Source: Euclidia mi (lineage: Eukaryota > Arthropoda > Insecta > Lepidoptera > Erebidae). Taken from it: a DNA stretch of 64,000 nt. Shown here in pieces: positions 55,701-64,000 of the stretch (its first letter is position 1; the number at the start of each line of letters is the position of its first letter). The notes beneath the pieces are model-generated. The model was not told the origin of the DNA. It saw only the letters and a list, made by a program, of their open reading frames with translations, and searched no databases. The position numbers were made by a program, and so were the translations under genes. Where the stretch lies: positions 12,360,995-12,424,994 of the forward strand of contig OX123186.2 of NCBI GenBank assembly GCA_944739405.2, given 5' to 3'.

Positions 55701-57407
55701 CCTCTGTGTGCGTTATCAGAAGACATCGACGACTTGGATGTCCTTACTTCTGCTCATTTTCTGCGAGGAAGGCCGGGAACAACAATCATTGAAACAGAAC
55801 ACGATGCACGCACCAGGTGGACTCTAACAGCTAAAATTTCACAGGACATATGGCACAAATGGAAATCAGAATACCTTATTCTGTTATCAACGCGGTCTAA
55901 GTGGGTTAAAATTCAAGCCAAAATCAAAGTCGGTCAGTTAGTAACAGTACACGACGATAATCTACCTCCAGGCAAATGGATGATGGGTAGAGTGGTCGAA
56001 CTTCACCCTGGTCAGGATGGACTTGTTAGAGTTGTATCATTAAAAACAAGAAATGGTATCATCAAGAGACCAATTGTCAAGTTGGCTATATTACCAATTC
56101 CACCCGGTAACAACGACGAGCCCGAGTCAAAGACTATTAATTCGGCAGAAGAGCCCACAAGGTTGTCGAAAAACCCAAGATCGATATTTGCTTCAATAGC
56201 GTTCGCTCTATTTTTTTTCTTGTCTTTAGCAACAACATCACAAGCAACAATTAGCATTTCAGCATTACCCAACAACATGTCCTTATATTTTGATCCAGTC
56301 GATAACCTACAGTTGATACGAGACAAATGGACTCTCATCGTTTACTATAATATGTCTCCTTACTGGGATGGCATGACAGCGGCGACAAAATTTGCAAATT
56401 ATTTAGAAAAATCATGTGGTCAGCTACCAGACAAAGGTCGTTGTAAAATGATTATATCGCAATTGCAACATGAGTACTCCGAAATACAGCATTATAACAA
56501 GTTGCTATTGAATCAGCATTTTGACGCCCATCCTAGACAGCGACGCGGTCTTATCAATGGAGTGGGCTATGTTGCAAACACTTTATTCGGAGTTCTAGAC
56601 GAAAGTTTCGCAGAAAAATACAGGCAAGACATACAACACCTAAAACAAAATGACAACTATCTGGCCAGCTTAATCAAGAACCAAACGTCGGTCGTTGAAT
56701 CGGAGTATAATATTCTGAAACGTACGGAGCAAAACATACAAGTTCAACACAAGGCGATTAATAAACATCTCAATGAATTAGAGCAAGCAACCTACATCGT
56801 AAAACAAAATATAGAGAGTTTGAACGAATTACAAGATTTTACTTTAATAGCAATAACAACAATAAATCTATTTCAAAACATAAAAACTACTCAAGATACA
56901 TTACTAGACACCATTACTGGCATATCTCACGGCAAGTTCAATTCACATTTACTGACACCTGATCAACTTACGAATGAGTTACAGTTCATCTCGGGGCAGC
57001 TAACAAAAGACATTACTTTGCCGATCAACAACATACAGTCGGATCTCAAGTCAGTATACAGTATGCTGAGAGTGAAAGCAAGAGTAATGAAAGACTACGT
57101 CATTTTCGAAATCACATTTCCATTATCGAGTAGAGACAACTACAAGCTTTACAAAATCTTGTCAGTACCTCATCAAGTCGGTAAAGCTATGCTCAGTGTA
57201 ACCCCAGTGTCAGAGTATGTAGCCATCAATTTACAAAAGGATACTTACCTCACAGTATCATTTATGGAGTTACAGTTTTGCCTACGTCACGAAACTTCCT
57301 ATTTATGTGCAATTGATAAACCACTTAATTATTTACCAATAGACGAGAATTTTGCAAAATCAATCAAACAACAAATCAATGTGTCATCAATAAGTCTCAA
57401 TGTTTAG
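52728..57407 (+). CDS. BEL/Pao pol continuing into an envelope-like domain, now separated from gag
   Basis: A 1,559-codon frame, open upstream to 52677. Reverse transcriptase has ADIEKMY (about 184) and FVDDYIDG (about 260). RNase H has GYCDAS (about 438) and DNPADAASRG (about 557). The integrase has an H-H-C-C zinc part (about 765-805) and a D-D-E core: VDYTG (about 833), SDNGTNF (about 899) and GLWERA (about 951). A C-terminal GKWMMGRV region follows. Without a stop the frame then enters a hydrophobic stretch (about 1155-1175), a RQRR cleavage-type site followed by GLINGVGYVAN (about 1270), and heptad-rich helices, the layout of baculovirus F-like envelopes. The frame ends at 57407 before the membrane anchor. 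Confidence 0.88.
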   Translation: MTSYRCNVVLNNIEDIQRFWEIEDITEDSNMSSEDQECVEYYLATTKRRADGWYEVRLPLKSNINEKLGSSKGLAIAQLQSLERKFTKQPELEEQYKSFMREYLALGHMVHNQNNNNETRSCYLPHHAVQRAESATTKLRIVFNASARTSSGYSINDLMFKGPNLQQDLLELIIKWRQYRYAFTADIEKMYRQIMVNETDQQYQQIVWRDSPNEPIKSYKLACVTYGSRPAPFLALMTLRQLAIDEKHHYPQASKALTESFFVDDYIDGSHCIPSGKLLISDLIKLLQSAGFNLRKWSVNHPELLMSVKHNISHDHGNVNFIFKTENTSKTLGLCWNSVNDEFHFKYQLEKQHPKLTKRILLGEISRLFDPLGWLTPVSTKLKLLFQKLWLDNLSWDQEVPNNISQEWNTVRTNMPHINQCTIPRWIGYQPNDVIELHGYCDASTKAYAAVIYARIKRQNETSVILLVAKSRLVPIAKSISLPRLELSGAYLLSRVMKKAISCLGEHEIRVFGWSDSMVVLGWLQGDPGRWKPFVANRTRSITEIIKPSCWLYIKSADNPADAASRGIMASELKNHPLWWNGPKSLNSFDVRLALSKQTGFTTDQELKVKCSQGQQSAAITQKPDTESIIMKLLEKYSSLTKVTKIIAWLLRTIKTIRFTKNAASAKHRTLPSYITLRKLHNAKLLFIKHIQRTMFYNDYEHLKRHGKLYSKSNLLKLYPFIDREGVIRVDGLLGKATMCMEMKHPAIIPHSSRLTTLIIDQAHQLTYHGGPRLTLANIRQKYWIVGGNNAVKKMIRNCIICRKHTPKLQQQLMSDLPEARSNPAPPFYHTGVDYTGYVEVKSNKGRGVRTTKGYIALFVCMVTRAIHLELVSDLSSSAFLAALRRMAARRGAPRHIYSDNGTNFVGANRILQEQFLDLQRMFDDKVFTELTDLNIQRHFNAPSWPSAGGLWERAVRSLKHHLRRVVGEQKLTFEEYATILAQVESCLNSRPLCALSEDIDDLDVLTSAHFLRGRPGTTIIETEHDARTRWTLTAKISQDIWHKWKSEYLILLSTRSKWVKIQAKIKVGQLVTVHDDNLPPGKWMMGRVVELHPGQDGLVRVVSLKTRNGIIKRPIVKLAILPIPPGNNDEPESKTINSAEEPTRLSKNPRSIFASIAFALFFFLSLATTSQATISISALPNNMSLYFDPVDNLQLIRDKWTLIVYYNMSPYWDGMTAATKFANYLEKSCGQLPDKGRCKMIISQLQHEYSEIQHYNKLLLNQHFDAHPRQRRGLINGVGYVANTLFGVLDESFAEKYRQDIQHLKQNDNYLASLIKNQTSVVESEYNILKRTEQNIQVQHKAINKHLNELEQATYIVKQNIESLNELQDFTLIAITTINLFQNIKTTQDTLLDTITGISHGKFNSHLLTPDQLTNELQFISGQLTKDITLPINNIQSDLKSVYSMLRVKARVMKDYVIFEITFPLSSRDNYKLYKILSVPHQVGKAMLSVTPVSEYVAINLQKDTYLTVSFMELQFCLRHETSYLCAIDKPLNYLPIDENFAKSIKQQINVSSISLNV

Positions 57408-58084
57408 ATAAGTGGATAAAATTGAATGATCCATCCAAATATTTCTATTTTTGTTGCAATAGTTATGCTATTCGAATAATTTGCCAAGAGCAGATTACAT
57501 ACAAACAAGTCTCCGCAGCCGGAGTCATAAGTTTGCAGCCTAAATGCATTATTAAGGGAAAAAATTTCGCTTCATACTCACGCTCTCGCTCTGAAAACGC
57601 TATCAAAGCTGATCCTGACATAGACATACCACAGATAACCGAGCTCAATCACTTGGTTAATATATCACTATCACACTATACCGAGCCAGTAGACACGACA
57701 ACTAATGACGATGGAGACATCGAAAATCAGATCAGCCAATTGAAAACGGCTTCGGCAAATGCACCGAATTCTTAAGATTTTAACATATCGACGCACGACG
57801 TTCACCAATACGTCATTTGCTATGGCTTGTTAGGAGCAGCCGTAACCGTAGCAGCAGTGTTCCTGTGGAGAAGGAGAGGAGCCTCCCCTAGAGACCCAAA
57901 TCAGACGGAAGTGCCTACAGTGAAGTTCTCGCGAAAGCAGAGTACGGCTGACCGTCAGCCTAGTGAAGTGAACGTCGCCGTCGTGGCTAGCACGTATAGC
58001 TTGAATAGTACGCAGGATATGGCTACGTCGCCTATTCCTCAAAAACGGTCTATTTACACGGGAGATTTGACTAGCGTAGTTTGA
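56190..58084 (+). pseudogene. Envelope (baculovirus F-like) region with breaks
   Basis: The envelope section runs inside the pol frame to a stop at 57405-57407 and continues in another frame from about 57422. That frame has a TAA at 57773-57775 and then reads through a hydrophobic segment with GAAVTVAAVFLW followed by RRRG at about 57827-57880, a membrane anchor and basic tail, ending at 58084. The breaks are therefore one frame change between about 57395 and 57422 and one nonsense codon. The family role is membrane fusion. A class assignment to F-like envelopes rests on the cleavage site and fusion-peptide-like start; no search was run. Confidence 0.75.
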
Positions 58085-58329
58085 TTATAAACAATAGTTT
58101 AATTATCCGCAAGTGACTCGAGTGCGCGCAACGTTCGGAACTATCCAGTGCACGTGTACTTACGCGACATAGCAAACCGAATATTACAGTGCGTGGAGTG
58201 TAGTGTCAAGCATTTCAACTTAAGGACAATATTTATTTCATAGCATTTTGAATTTATTATTTACATTTTTAATTACTAGATTGTTATCATTTGTTTCTTA
58301 TCATTGTTATCCTTTCTGCGTGGGCAATA

Positions 58330-58529
58330 TGTACAAGCTACGCTGTACATTGACCCTTGCACATGCGTCACACTTTTACATTCATGTTATGTCAGCAAAT
58401 CATTTATTATACTTCAATCATAAAATAGCATTTACATTTTAGTAGCAATAAAACCTTTGAATCAAGTACTTGTCTACTCATTTAACATTTTAGCAATTTA
58501 GCATTTATCGTTGGGATTCTATCCCAATA
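58330..58529 (+). repeat. 3' LTR of the BEL/Pao element
   Basis: Starts 'tgtacaagctacgctgtac'. It holds an AATAAA ('agcaataaaacc') that the 5' copy lacks because of small changes. It ends at 'atcccaata' before diverging from the 5' LTR. Confidence 0.88.
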
Positions 58530-58575
58530 ATAACACTTGAGTTGGTTTCGTAGCTGCTCTTAAGTGGTATTTCAG

Positions 58576-58755
58576 GTTCGCATACATCAAAGAATAAAGG
58601 AAAATCCAATTGAAACACAAATAATCCATAGCTTACCAAGAAAAACGGAAGGCGAAGAGAGCAGTAGAATTGTAAATGGAGAGGGAAAGCTGATAAGTCC
58701 TCTAGAGTACTTAAAATTGAAACAGAACAGGACTAGCTTCTGTAAAAGAGCTTCA
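58576..58755 (+). CDS. Candidate host exon, product not recognised
   Basis: A 180-bp open segment, exactly 60 codons, sits between an acceptor ('gtggtatttcag' before 58576) and a donor ('cttca|gtatgt', GT at 58756) and is in phase 0 at both ends. It reads as a charged, low-complexity-free peptide: VRIHQRIKENPIETQ near the start and SPLEYLKLKQNRTSF near the end. I do not recognise the protein. It starts 46 bp after the 3' LTR of the BEL provirus. It could be part of the same + strand gene as the exon at 43754, a separate gene, or a chance open frame with good splice sites. Confidence 0.4.
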
Positions 58756-58759
58756 GTAT

Positions 58760-59220
58760 GTATACCATTGTGTAGTAAAATAATGATGTTGTGAAGCCAA
58801 CGAAGCAAAACATACCTGCTGACTGCGTGAATTGAAATGACTCGATTAAACTGAGAGCTGTTTTTGCCATTGTAGTCATCTTTTTAGTCGGTGCAAGATC
58901 ACTTGAATGTCCTTGCTTTACGAAAAAAAGTTACCCTGTTTTTCAGTTACCACCGAGACCTATTATTGCTATCCTGAGCTATCGCTGTAGGCAGTGCTAG
59001 ATTTTTGGTATCCGTTTTACAGAGTACCAAATGGATACTCTGTTTTGAAATAATAGGGTTGAAAATATACAAACTAATATTTAAATGTTGTCTTCGTATG
59101 TACCTACATCCACTTATATCGGGACTTTTATACCTAACAGAGCCAAGGAAATTTTTTCAGCAAATGAAATAATAGTTTTCAAACTCATTTTCCAATCTTC
59201 TTCACGCCAAACAAGCTGAA
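58760..59220. other. No gene recognised
   Basis: Sequence after the candidate donor. Nothing supportable. Confidence 0.4.
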
Positions 59221-59224
59221 AGGC

Positions 59225-59258
59225 TTTTCACACTAGCAAGGCGTTGCTAGTATGAAAA
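59225..59258. repeat. 15-bp hairpin with 4-base loop
   Basis: 'ttttcacactagcaa' and 'ttgctagtatgaaaa' form an inverted repeat with one mismatch around 'ggcg'. The mismatch is a G-U pair on the minus strand. Confidence 0.75.
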
Positions 59259-59259
59259 T

Positions 59260-60850
59260 CCTTGTCCGACTGTCGTCAGTGTAGTTCGTAGTTGGCGCCG
59301 TTGGCAGCGCTGGCGTCGTTCTCCGTCTCTCTTGCTGTCGTAGGATACAGAGGAGAAATCTTCGTCTTTCTTGCACTCGTAGAGACAGCTGTCACAGTGC
59401 GACTGCCACGCCGCCAAGCGGCAATATGGGTCACAAAGTTTGTCTACAGAGCGCCCATAAGAAATGCGCCTCTATGTAAATATCTATGCTCTATGCTATC
59501 ACCATCTTAGGATGTATCTGCTTTACATATTCTCAGGACGTACTTACAAATTAACATTAAGATTTATATTATCTTGCTAGAAGCTTAGCTGTGCTGCTAA
59601 TGCGGGTTCCGTTGCTAAATAACCTAGCAGGGGAACAGACGGCTGCATATTGACCGCCGCACCAACTTACGACAAGGCATTACAGATACAGATACTTTTT
59701 AAGCCTGAAATTGTATTAAGCAAATGCCCGCGAGGGATAGCCGACGTAGTACACTAGTGGATTACGTGAAAATGAGATAGTCCTCGTGGAAGTGAACGTC
59801 GCGGGGAAATAATGCAACGGTGCTGGTTTAAATTTAACTTTTTATGTATCAGGATATACAGGCGCATCAATTGAGTACTTAATACAGGAGTACCTGCACA
59901 TTCCTGCAACGTAATATGTCCGTAGGGTTACCAGCAAAGGAGGATTTTTATATGGACCTGACAATTGACTATCGACGAACCTTACGAGTAATAATAAAAA
60001 ACACAATTCCGTTTTCGTCACAAAGGAATAAAGGAAACAAGAACAAAGCTTAAATAGCATTTTTCTATTCTTAAAGCACAAAACCAATAATAAATGTCAC
60101 TAACCAAAGATAATTTTAATCGACCATCTCCATTATCGAGCAATAAAATAAAAGAAAAGCTATGTAAACCTCCCCAAACAGGGGTTAGACGAACCGCAAC
60201 TAAAGAGCGAGAAATATAGGTAGTTAGTTATCAAATTTATTGTATATCGTCTATCGACTATCATCGGCAAATATCGGTCTCAGTATAGAGCAAGAATTGG
60301 TGGTCCAGACGAAAGCTATAAAATTTATAGGAATCATAACAATAGTAACAGTGCCCAAGGTACATTATATATGACGTAGGCGCTTTATTGTCCTTTTATT
60401 TTATGTAATTACTAGATACCAGTTCGTTTCATAGGTTTATTAGCTTTTTAGATGTATGTTTTTCTAATGGCTGTTTGTGATATTTGGGTTCGTTACCGGG
60501 TTTGCTAAGTGCTAGCTAGTTTTCCGTTATGGTTCAGTAGCAGGGCTTAGTATCAAAAACAGACTTGCATAAATAGGTTTAATGCCATTTTTCAATATTA
60601 AGTGATTGAGATAAGACAAGGAATTGACTCACAAATAGTATGCTGTTACACAAAAAAGAACTACTATATTAGTAGTGAGAATTATATTCGTCATTAATCA
60701 ATATCACCGCCCTAGTGACTTCCTATTTCATATGAAAGATATTCAAAATAATCATAGCAGTTTTTTATTGCAACATCAATGTAACAGGCAAATAACTGTG
60801 ATTTTATTTAGCATAGTAAAATACGAGATATTTGTACTGCACTGAGATAT
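59260..60850. other. No gene recognised
   Basis: A moderately GC-rich patch at 59280-59470 precedes AT-rich sequence. The open frame at 59292-59510 has no recognisable domain. Nothing firm. Confidence 0.4.
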
Positions 60851-61640
60851 ATTCTTAGAAGTGACTCGAGTTTTATTTGTGCAATTTTGTGTTTGAAAGC
60901 GGATATTTTTATGCTGATAATAATATAATGTTGAAGCAAGATATAATTCTTGTATTTTCGTCTGTAAAATGTTATATTACTCTTAAAGTTCAGAAAGCGC
61001 TGACTAAAACTGCCTGCTGAGATGAGCGGGTAGTCAAGTCTGTTAAAAACTGACTTGAATCAAATTCAAGTGTAAAGTAATTTATTTATTTGGGTACACA
61101 ACTACACTTACTAACGTCAAAACAATTTTAACACCCAGTTTTAAATAGTATATGCTATGTAAAGAACATGATAGACACTAACGACACTATAGTAAACATA
61201 TCTCTCAGCTTAGGCTGGTTGGTTGTTGATATGATTATGAACTCCGTTTTAATAATAATTCTTGGAAGTGAGTCGAGTTTTATTTGTACAATTTTGTGTT
61301 TTAAAGCGTATATTTTTATGCTGATATAATGTTAAAGCAGGATATAATTCTTGTCATTTTGTCTGTAAACTGTTATATTACTCATAAACTTAAACAAATT
61401 CTGACTAGGAGGCTGGCTTTCTATGTACATACCAACAGGAAGTCGACTTTGTTGAACACTGAATCCAATCAAATTCAAATGTATAGTAATTTATTTATTT
61501 GGTCACAAATCAGATTTAAATATAAAATATAGTAGGGCTATGAAAATCATTTGATAGACACTAACAATACCGCTTTTAATCCTATAGCAAACGCATCAGC
61601 TTACAACAAGCTCACGTGCTTTTGAACTCCGTTCTTCGTG
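60851..61640. repeat. 407-bp tandem segmental duplication, diverged
   Basis: 'cgagttttatttgt', 'ttttatgctgat', 'gatataattcttgt' and 'agtaatttatttatttgg' occur in the same order in 60851-61257 and 61258-61640, offset by 407 bp. Many substitutions and small gaps separate the copies. Confidence 0.8.
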
Positions 61641-61799
61641 CATTTTGCGACTAGTCCACATCCTAATAATCACCACGCCAGCGCAAACCCATGCTTAAAG
61701 TTTTGCTGCGTGGCACCACAGTTATGTTATCTAGAACGGCGTTTGACTTCATGATTTTTCAATTGTGTCATAAACACACCGGAATTTTAACCTGTATTC

Positions 61800-61860
61800 T
61801 TCATCATTCTCCTAGCGTTGTCCCAGTATCCTCGCCTAACCTAACCGGGTTTGACTGCAT
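61800..61860 (-). repeat. Family A fragment
   Basis: 'ttcatcattctcctagcgtt' and 'ccgggtttgactgcat' match the start of the inverted family A copies; cut at 61860 by the LINE tail. Confidence 0.55.
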
Positions 61861-61861
61861 A

Positions 61862-62315
61862 CTCAAACTCAAACTCAAAATCCTTTATTCATTTAGATCA
61901 CAAAGTGACACTTATGAACGTCTAATTTAAACATTATTACTGTATGCTTCTACATTTACATTTACTGCCACGTTCGCAAAGCAAGGGCGTAGAACCATGA
62001 GAAAGAACGGGCAATAAAACTCACGGTCACTCTTTTTCATCGCCAGATTTTTAATAATACATAACAATTAAACTTTTGTAAGATGCTGCAACTGTTATAC
62101 CTTCTATGTTACTTGTATATATTTACTTTTCATGATACTCAAGCATAATCAAGTTAAATTTTGATGATCATTATTTAGCCTCCTGAACATAGACATGGTG
62201 AAACAGGAGCATCCACTTACATTATGCACCTAACAATGCAGGCAATCCGCGCAAATGTTCAGAACCATGATGGAAATGATGAAGTTAAATATAAATAAAA
62301 AATTATACCAGCCCA
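61862..62315 (-). mobile_element. LINE 3' untranslated region, isolated
   Basis: Matches the 3' UTR of the LINE at 18187-18655: 'tgcttctacatttacattta', 'gaaccatgagaaagaacgg' and 'caggagcatccacttac'. The tail repeats TTTGAGT units (minus strand) after an AATAAA. No coding survives. Confidence 0.8.
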
Positions 62316-62702
62316 TAAGACCGCCATCGACCAGTCATCGCAAGTAGCACCCGTTCACGAGTATGATGCATGTGCCAGCCATCATCCCTCTCGCCATATC
62401 AGAGGGACAGGGATGACCCGACACACGACGCCACCATAAGAAATAACATTTTAGTGAGCATGACGACAACGGTATACGAACCGGCAGTAATAAAATTAAC
62501 AATCTGTTGGTATACTGACCATGAACGCGAATTACCTCCATTTTCCAGATCATTAATATTAGCATAAATTTGTGAAAACATGTGAAGAAATGCAGATGTA
62601 GTACCCATATTTAATTAGGTGGGTCCACACAGAGCGAGCAGCCTCGCGAGGCATTTGCCGCGCGAGGAAACGGTACCCGAACGAGCGAGGCCATAGAATA
62701 AA
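62316..62702. other. Unassigned; one hydrophobic open frame
   Basis: The minus-strand frame 62608-62399 has a hydrophobic segment (TVVVMLTKMLFLMVASCVG) but no recognised family and no convincing splice sites. 62620-62695 is CG-rich ('cagcctcgcgaggcatttgc'). Confidence 0.3.
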
Positions 62703-63608
62703 GCTGCGTTCACATTTACCTGACGTGATCTCTCGTGACGGTCTCTGTCGTAATTACTTACCTTTTACATTTGTCTGTTACGATCTGACGCAATTTTAAA
62801 TCAGTTCTGTCTTGGCTCTCGTGGAGTTCACACTTTCGCAATGTTTTTGATGAATTATTCGATTCAGATTAAGTAGATATCCAATCATATCCATAAATTA
62901 TTTACATAGGATTATATTTCGTATTCAATTAGCTCATCTATAGGTGCTGTATAAGAATAATATTATAAAAAGGAAGTCAATTAGTTCGTCGTCCATTGCG
63001 CACAATTGCATACGCGCGTCTGACGCTTTACGACAGACAGTGGCGCGTCCACACTAGTCTGACGAGTTGTGTCGCGCGAGTTAATTGTACGGAACCCAAC
63101 AATGTTAGCTTCGTCAGCACATCTCTCCCCACCAAATTATCTAGATAATCTTATTGTCATCTTAGCATTAATTTATTATAAAAACTTTTGTAGATCTAAC
63201 ATTAGCGATTACTATTTTATATTTTAAATATACCGTTAAGCTGTTTTAATTAAACTAGAGGACGCCAGCAGCTACGCCTGCAATATTTTTAAATTTACCT
63301 ATTTTTCCCGATCCCGTGGGAATTTCGGGAAATTCCTTCTTAGTGCACCCCAACGGTCCCCAAGGAACATACATGCCAAATTTCAGCTTCCTGCGCCCAA
63401 TAGTTTCGGCTGTAGCGTGTCTGTCAGTCAGTCAGTAACGCAAGGATTATATTAAGATAAAGTATTTTTTTACGATTAATCTGAGTCCAATCTCCTAATT
63501 CACGCTGTACCGTCCCCCCCCCCCTCTCTGTCGCAAACCATGATATTGTCTGTCACGACACGACAGACGCCGTCACGACAGATTACATCAGATAAATGTG
63601 AACGCGGC
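62703..63608. mobile_element. Non-autonomous DNA element with 49-bp terminal inverted repeats
   Basis: 62703-62751 ('gctgcgttcacatttacctg' onward) and 63560-63608 (ending 'cagataaatgtgaacgcggc') are inverted copies with about 7 mismatches in 49. The interior has no coding and carries a family D repeat (63254-63446) and a C run near 63518-63530. The target-site duplication is unclear. Confidence 0.75.
63254..63446 (+). repeat. Interspersed repeat, family D, copy nested in the TIR element
   Basis: 'ctagaggacgccagcagct' to 'gtcagtcagtaacgcaagg', sharing both edges with 10591-10747. Confidence 0.7.
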
Positions 63609-63910
63609 CTAGAGCGCGGCAGCCTCGGCACCGTAGGAAAAAAACAAGATTGTAGTTGTCATAAAGTTTAAAATCAGAACATGAAAAAATAGTTGAAAAT
63701 CTATTATGTATTATTGCGCATGTATCAAATTGGCGACTTGTGAATTAGAGTGAAATAGTTCATTTGCCATCTATCGGTCTACGTATCAATGTGAGATTGT
63801 TGGTCTCTCCTCTCTCTTATTTTAACATTTTGATTATAAATATAGTACTTGGAAATGGTCATACTGCAATGTGGTTGTGGCATGTGTTTTTACTAGCCGG
63901 CTGCCTGATT
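63609..63910. other. No gene recognised
   Basis: AT-rich. Nothing supportable. Confidence 0.45.
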
Positions 63911-63924
63911 GACGCCGTTTGCCG

Positions 63925-64000
63925 ATGTTTGACATGAGCGGGAATCGAACCCGCGACCTTCGGCGTTGTAGTCGCTTACACTCCCGCTTTGCCAACCGGT
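63925..64000 (-). repeat. tRNA-headed SINE start, cut by the window edge
   Basis: The minus strand has 'ggttggcaaagcgggagtg' and a clear B box 'gcgggttcgattcccgctc'. It may be a SINE head; the fold of a complete tRNA is not supported. Confidence 0.6.

Larger units (their letters stand above)
50060..58529 (+). mobile_element. BEL/Pao LTR retrotransposon (provirus-like) with envelope-like frame
   Basis: Two LTRs of about 200 bp (about 98% identical by eye) flank gag-protease, a pol frame ending in an F-protein-like envelope, and broken envelope tail frames. Frame changes and stops disable it. No target-site duplication is visible. Confidence 0.9.

Noticed and set aside
62399..62608. Minus-strand frame with a hydrophobic segment, possibly a receptor exon
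   Set aside because: No family motif and no convincing splice sites; it is interrupted by a stop right after the hydrophobic stretch.
63925..64000. Possible tRNA gene at the window edge
   Set aside because: Only the promoter boxes are clear; a complete cloverleaf with matching acceptor stem is not visible in the remaining bases.

Overview
The window looks like a piece of a lepidopteran (moth or butterfly) nuclear genome. It is AT-rich, has no dense operon-like coding, and is built almost entirely from transposable elements of kinds typical of Lepidoptera: RTE, Jockey/CR1-group and R1-type LINEs, tRNA-headed SINEs, BEL/Pao and Copia LTR elements, and relics of DNA transposons. The group assignment is inferred from repeat and protein style, because no host gene is complete enough to place the species.

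Layout. 1-745 is the 3' end of a Copia element with a putative short 3' LTR. 3283-4555 is a 5'-truncated RTE LINE bounded by a 12-bp target-site duplication. 8.1-8.5 kb and 11.8-12.1 kb hold two separate relics of insect transposase-like proteins, and 13.0-13.5 kb is the C-terminus of a LINE with a restriction-enzyme-like endonuclease. 14.75-20.73 kb is an old DNA transposon. It has degenerate inverted repeats of about 560-590 bp around a decayed RAG1-like (Transib-type) transposase, and a Jockey/CR1-group LINE has inserted inside it. A 182-bp MITE at 29.5 kb shares its ends. 22.7-23.4 kb holds two SINEs, and 23.4-27.2 kb is a LINE whose ORF2 is broken only by a one-base shift in a homopolymer. 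32.3-32.8 kb is an RTE fragment nested in a SINE. 35.3-38.3 kb is a near-complete RTE with a 15-bp target-site duplication and three lesions. 41.1-43.1 kb is a small non-autonomous LTR retrotransposon with two identical 111-bp LTRs, a tRNA-Arg-type primer site and no recognised protein. 44.4-45.3 kb is a broken R1-type gag. 50.06-58.53 kb is a BEL/Pao provirus whose pol frame runs into a baculovirus-F-like envelope frame.

Host coding is scarce. One probable exon of a papain-family (cathepsin-like) gene lies at 43754-43941. One unrecognised 60-codon exon-like frame lies at 58576-58755, only 46 bp after the provirus. Both are on the + strand, so the BEL provirus may sit in an intron, but nothing in the sequence shows that the two exons belong to one gene.

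The most interesting signals are the RAG1-like transposon with its MITE, the young TRIM-like element, the env-bearing BEL provirus with mismatched flanks, several nested insertions readable from target-site duplications, and three strong palindromes or hairpins at 13848, 38570 and 59225. All identifications come from reading the sequence and from remembered family features; no database search was run.
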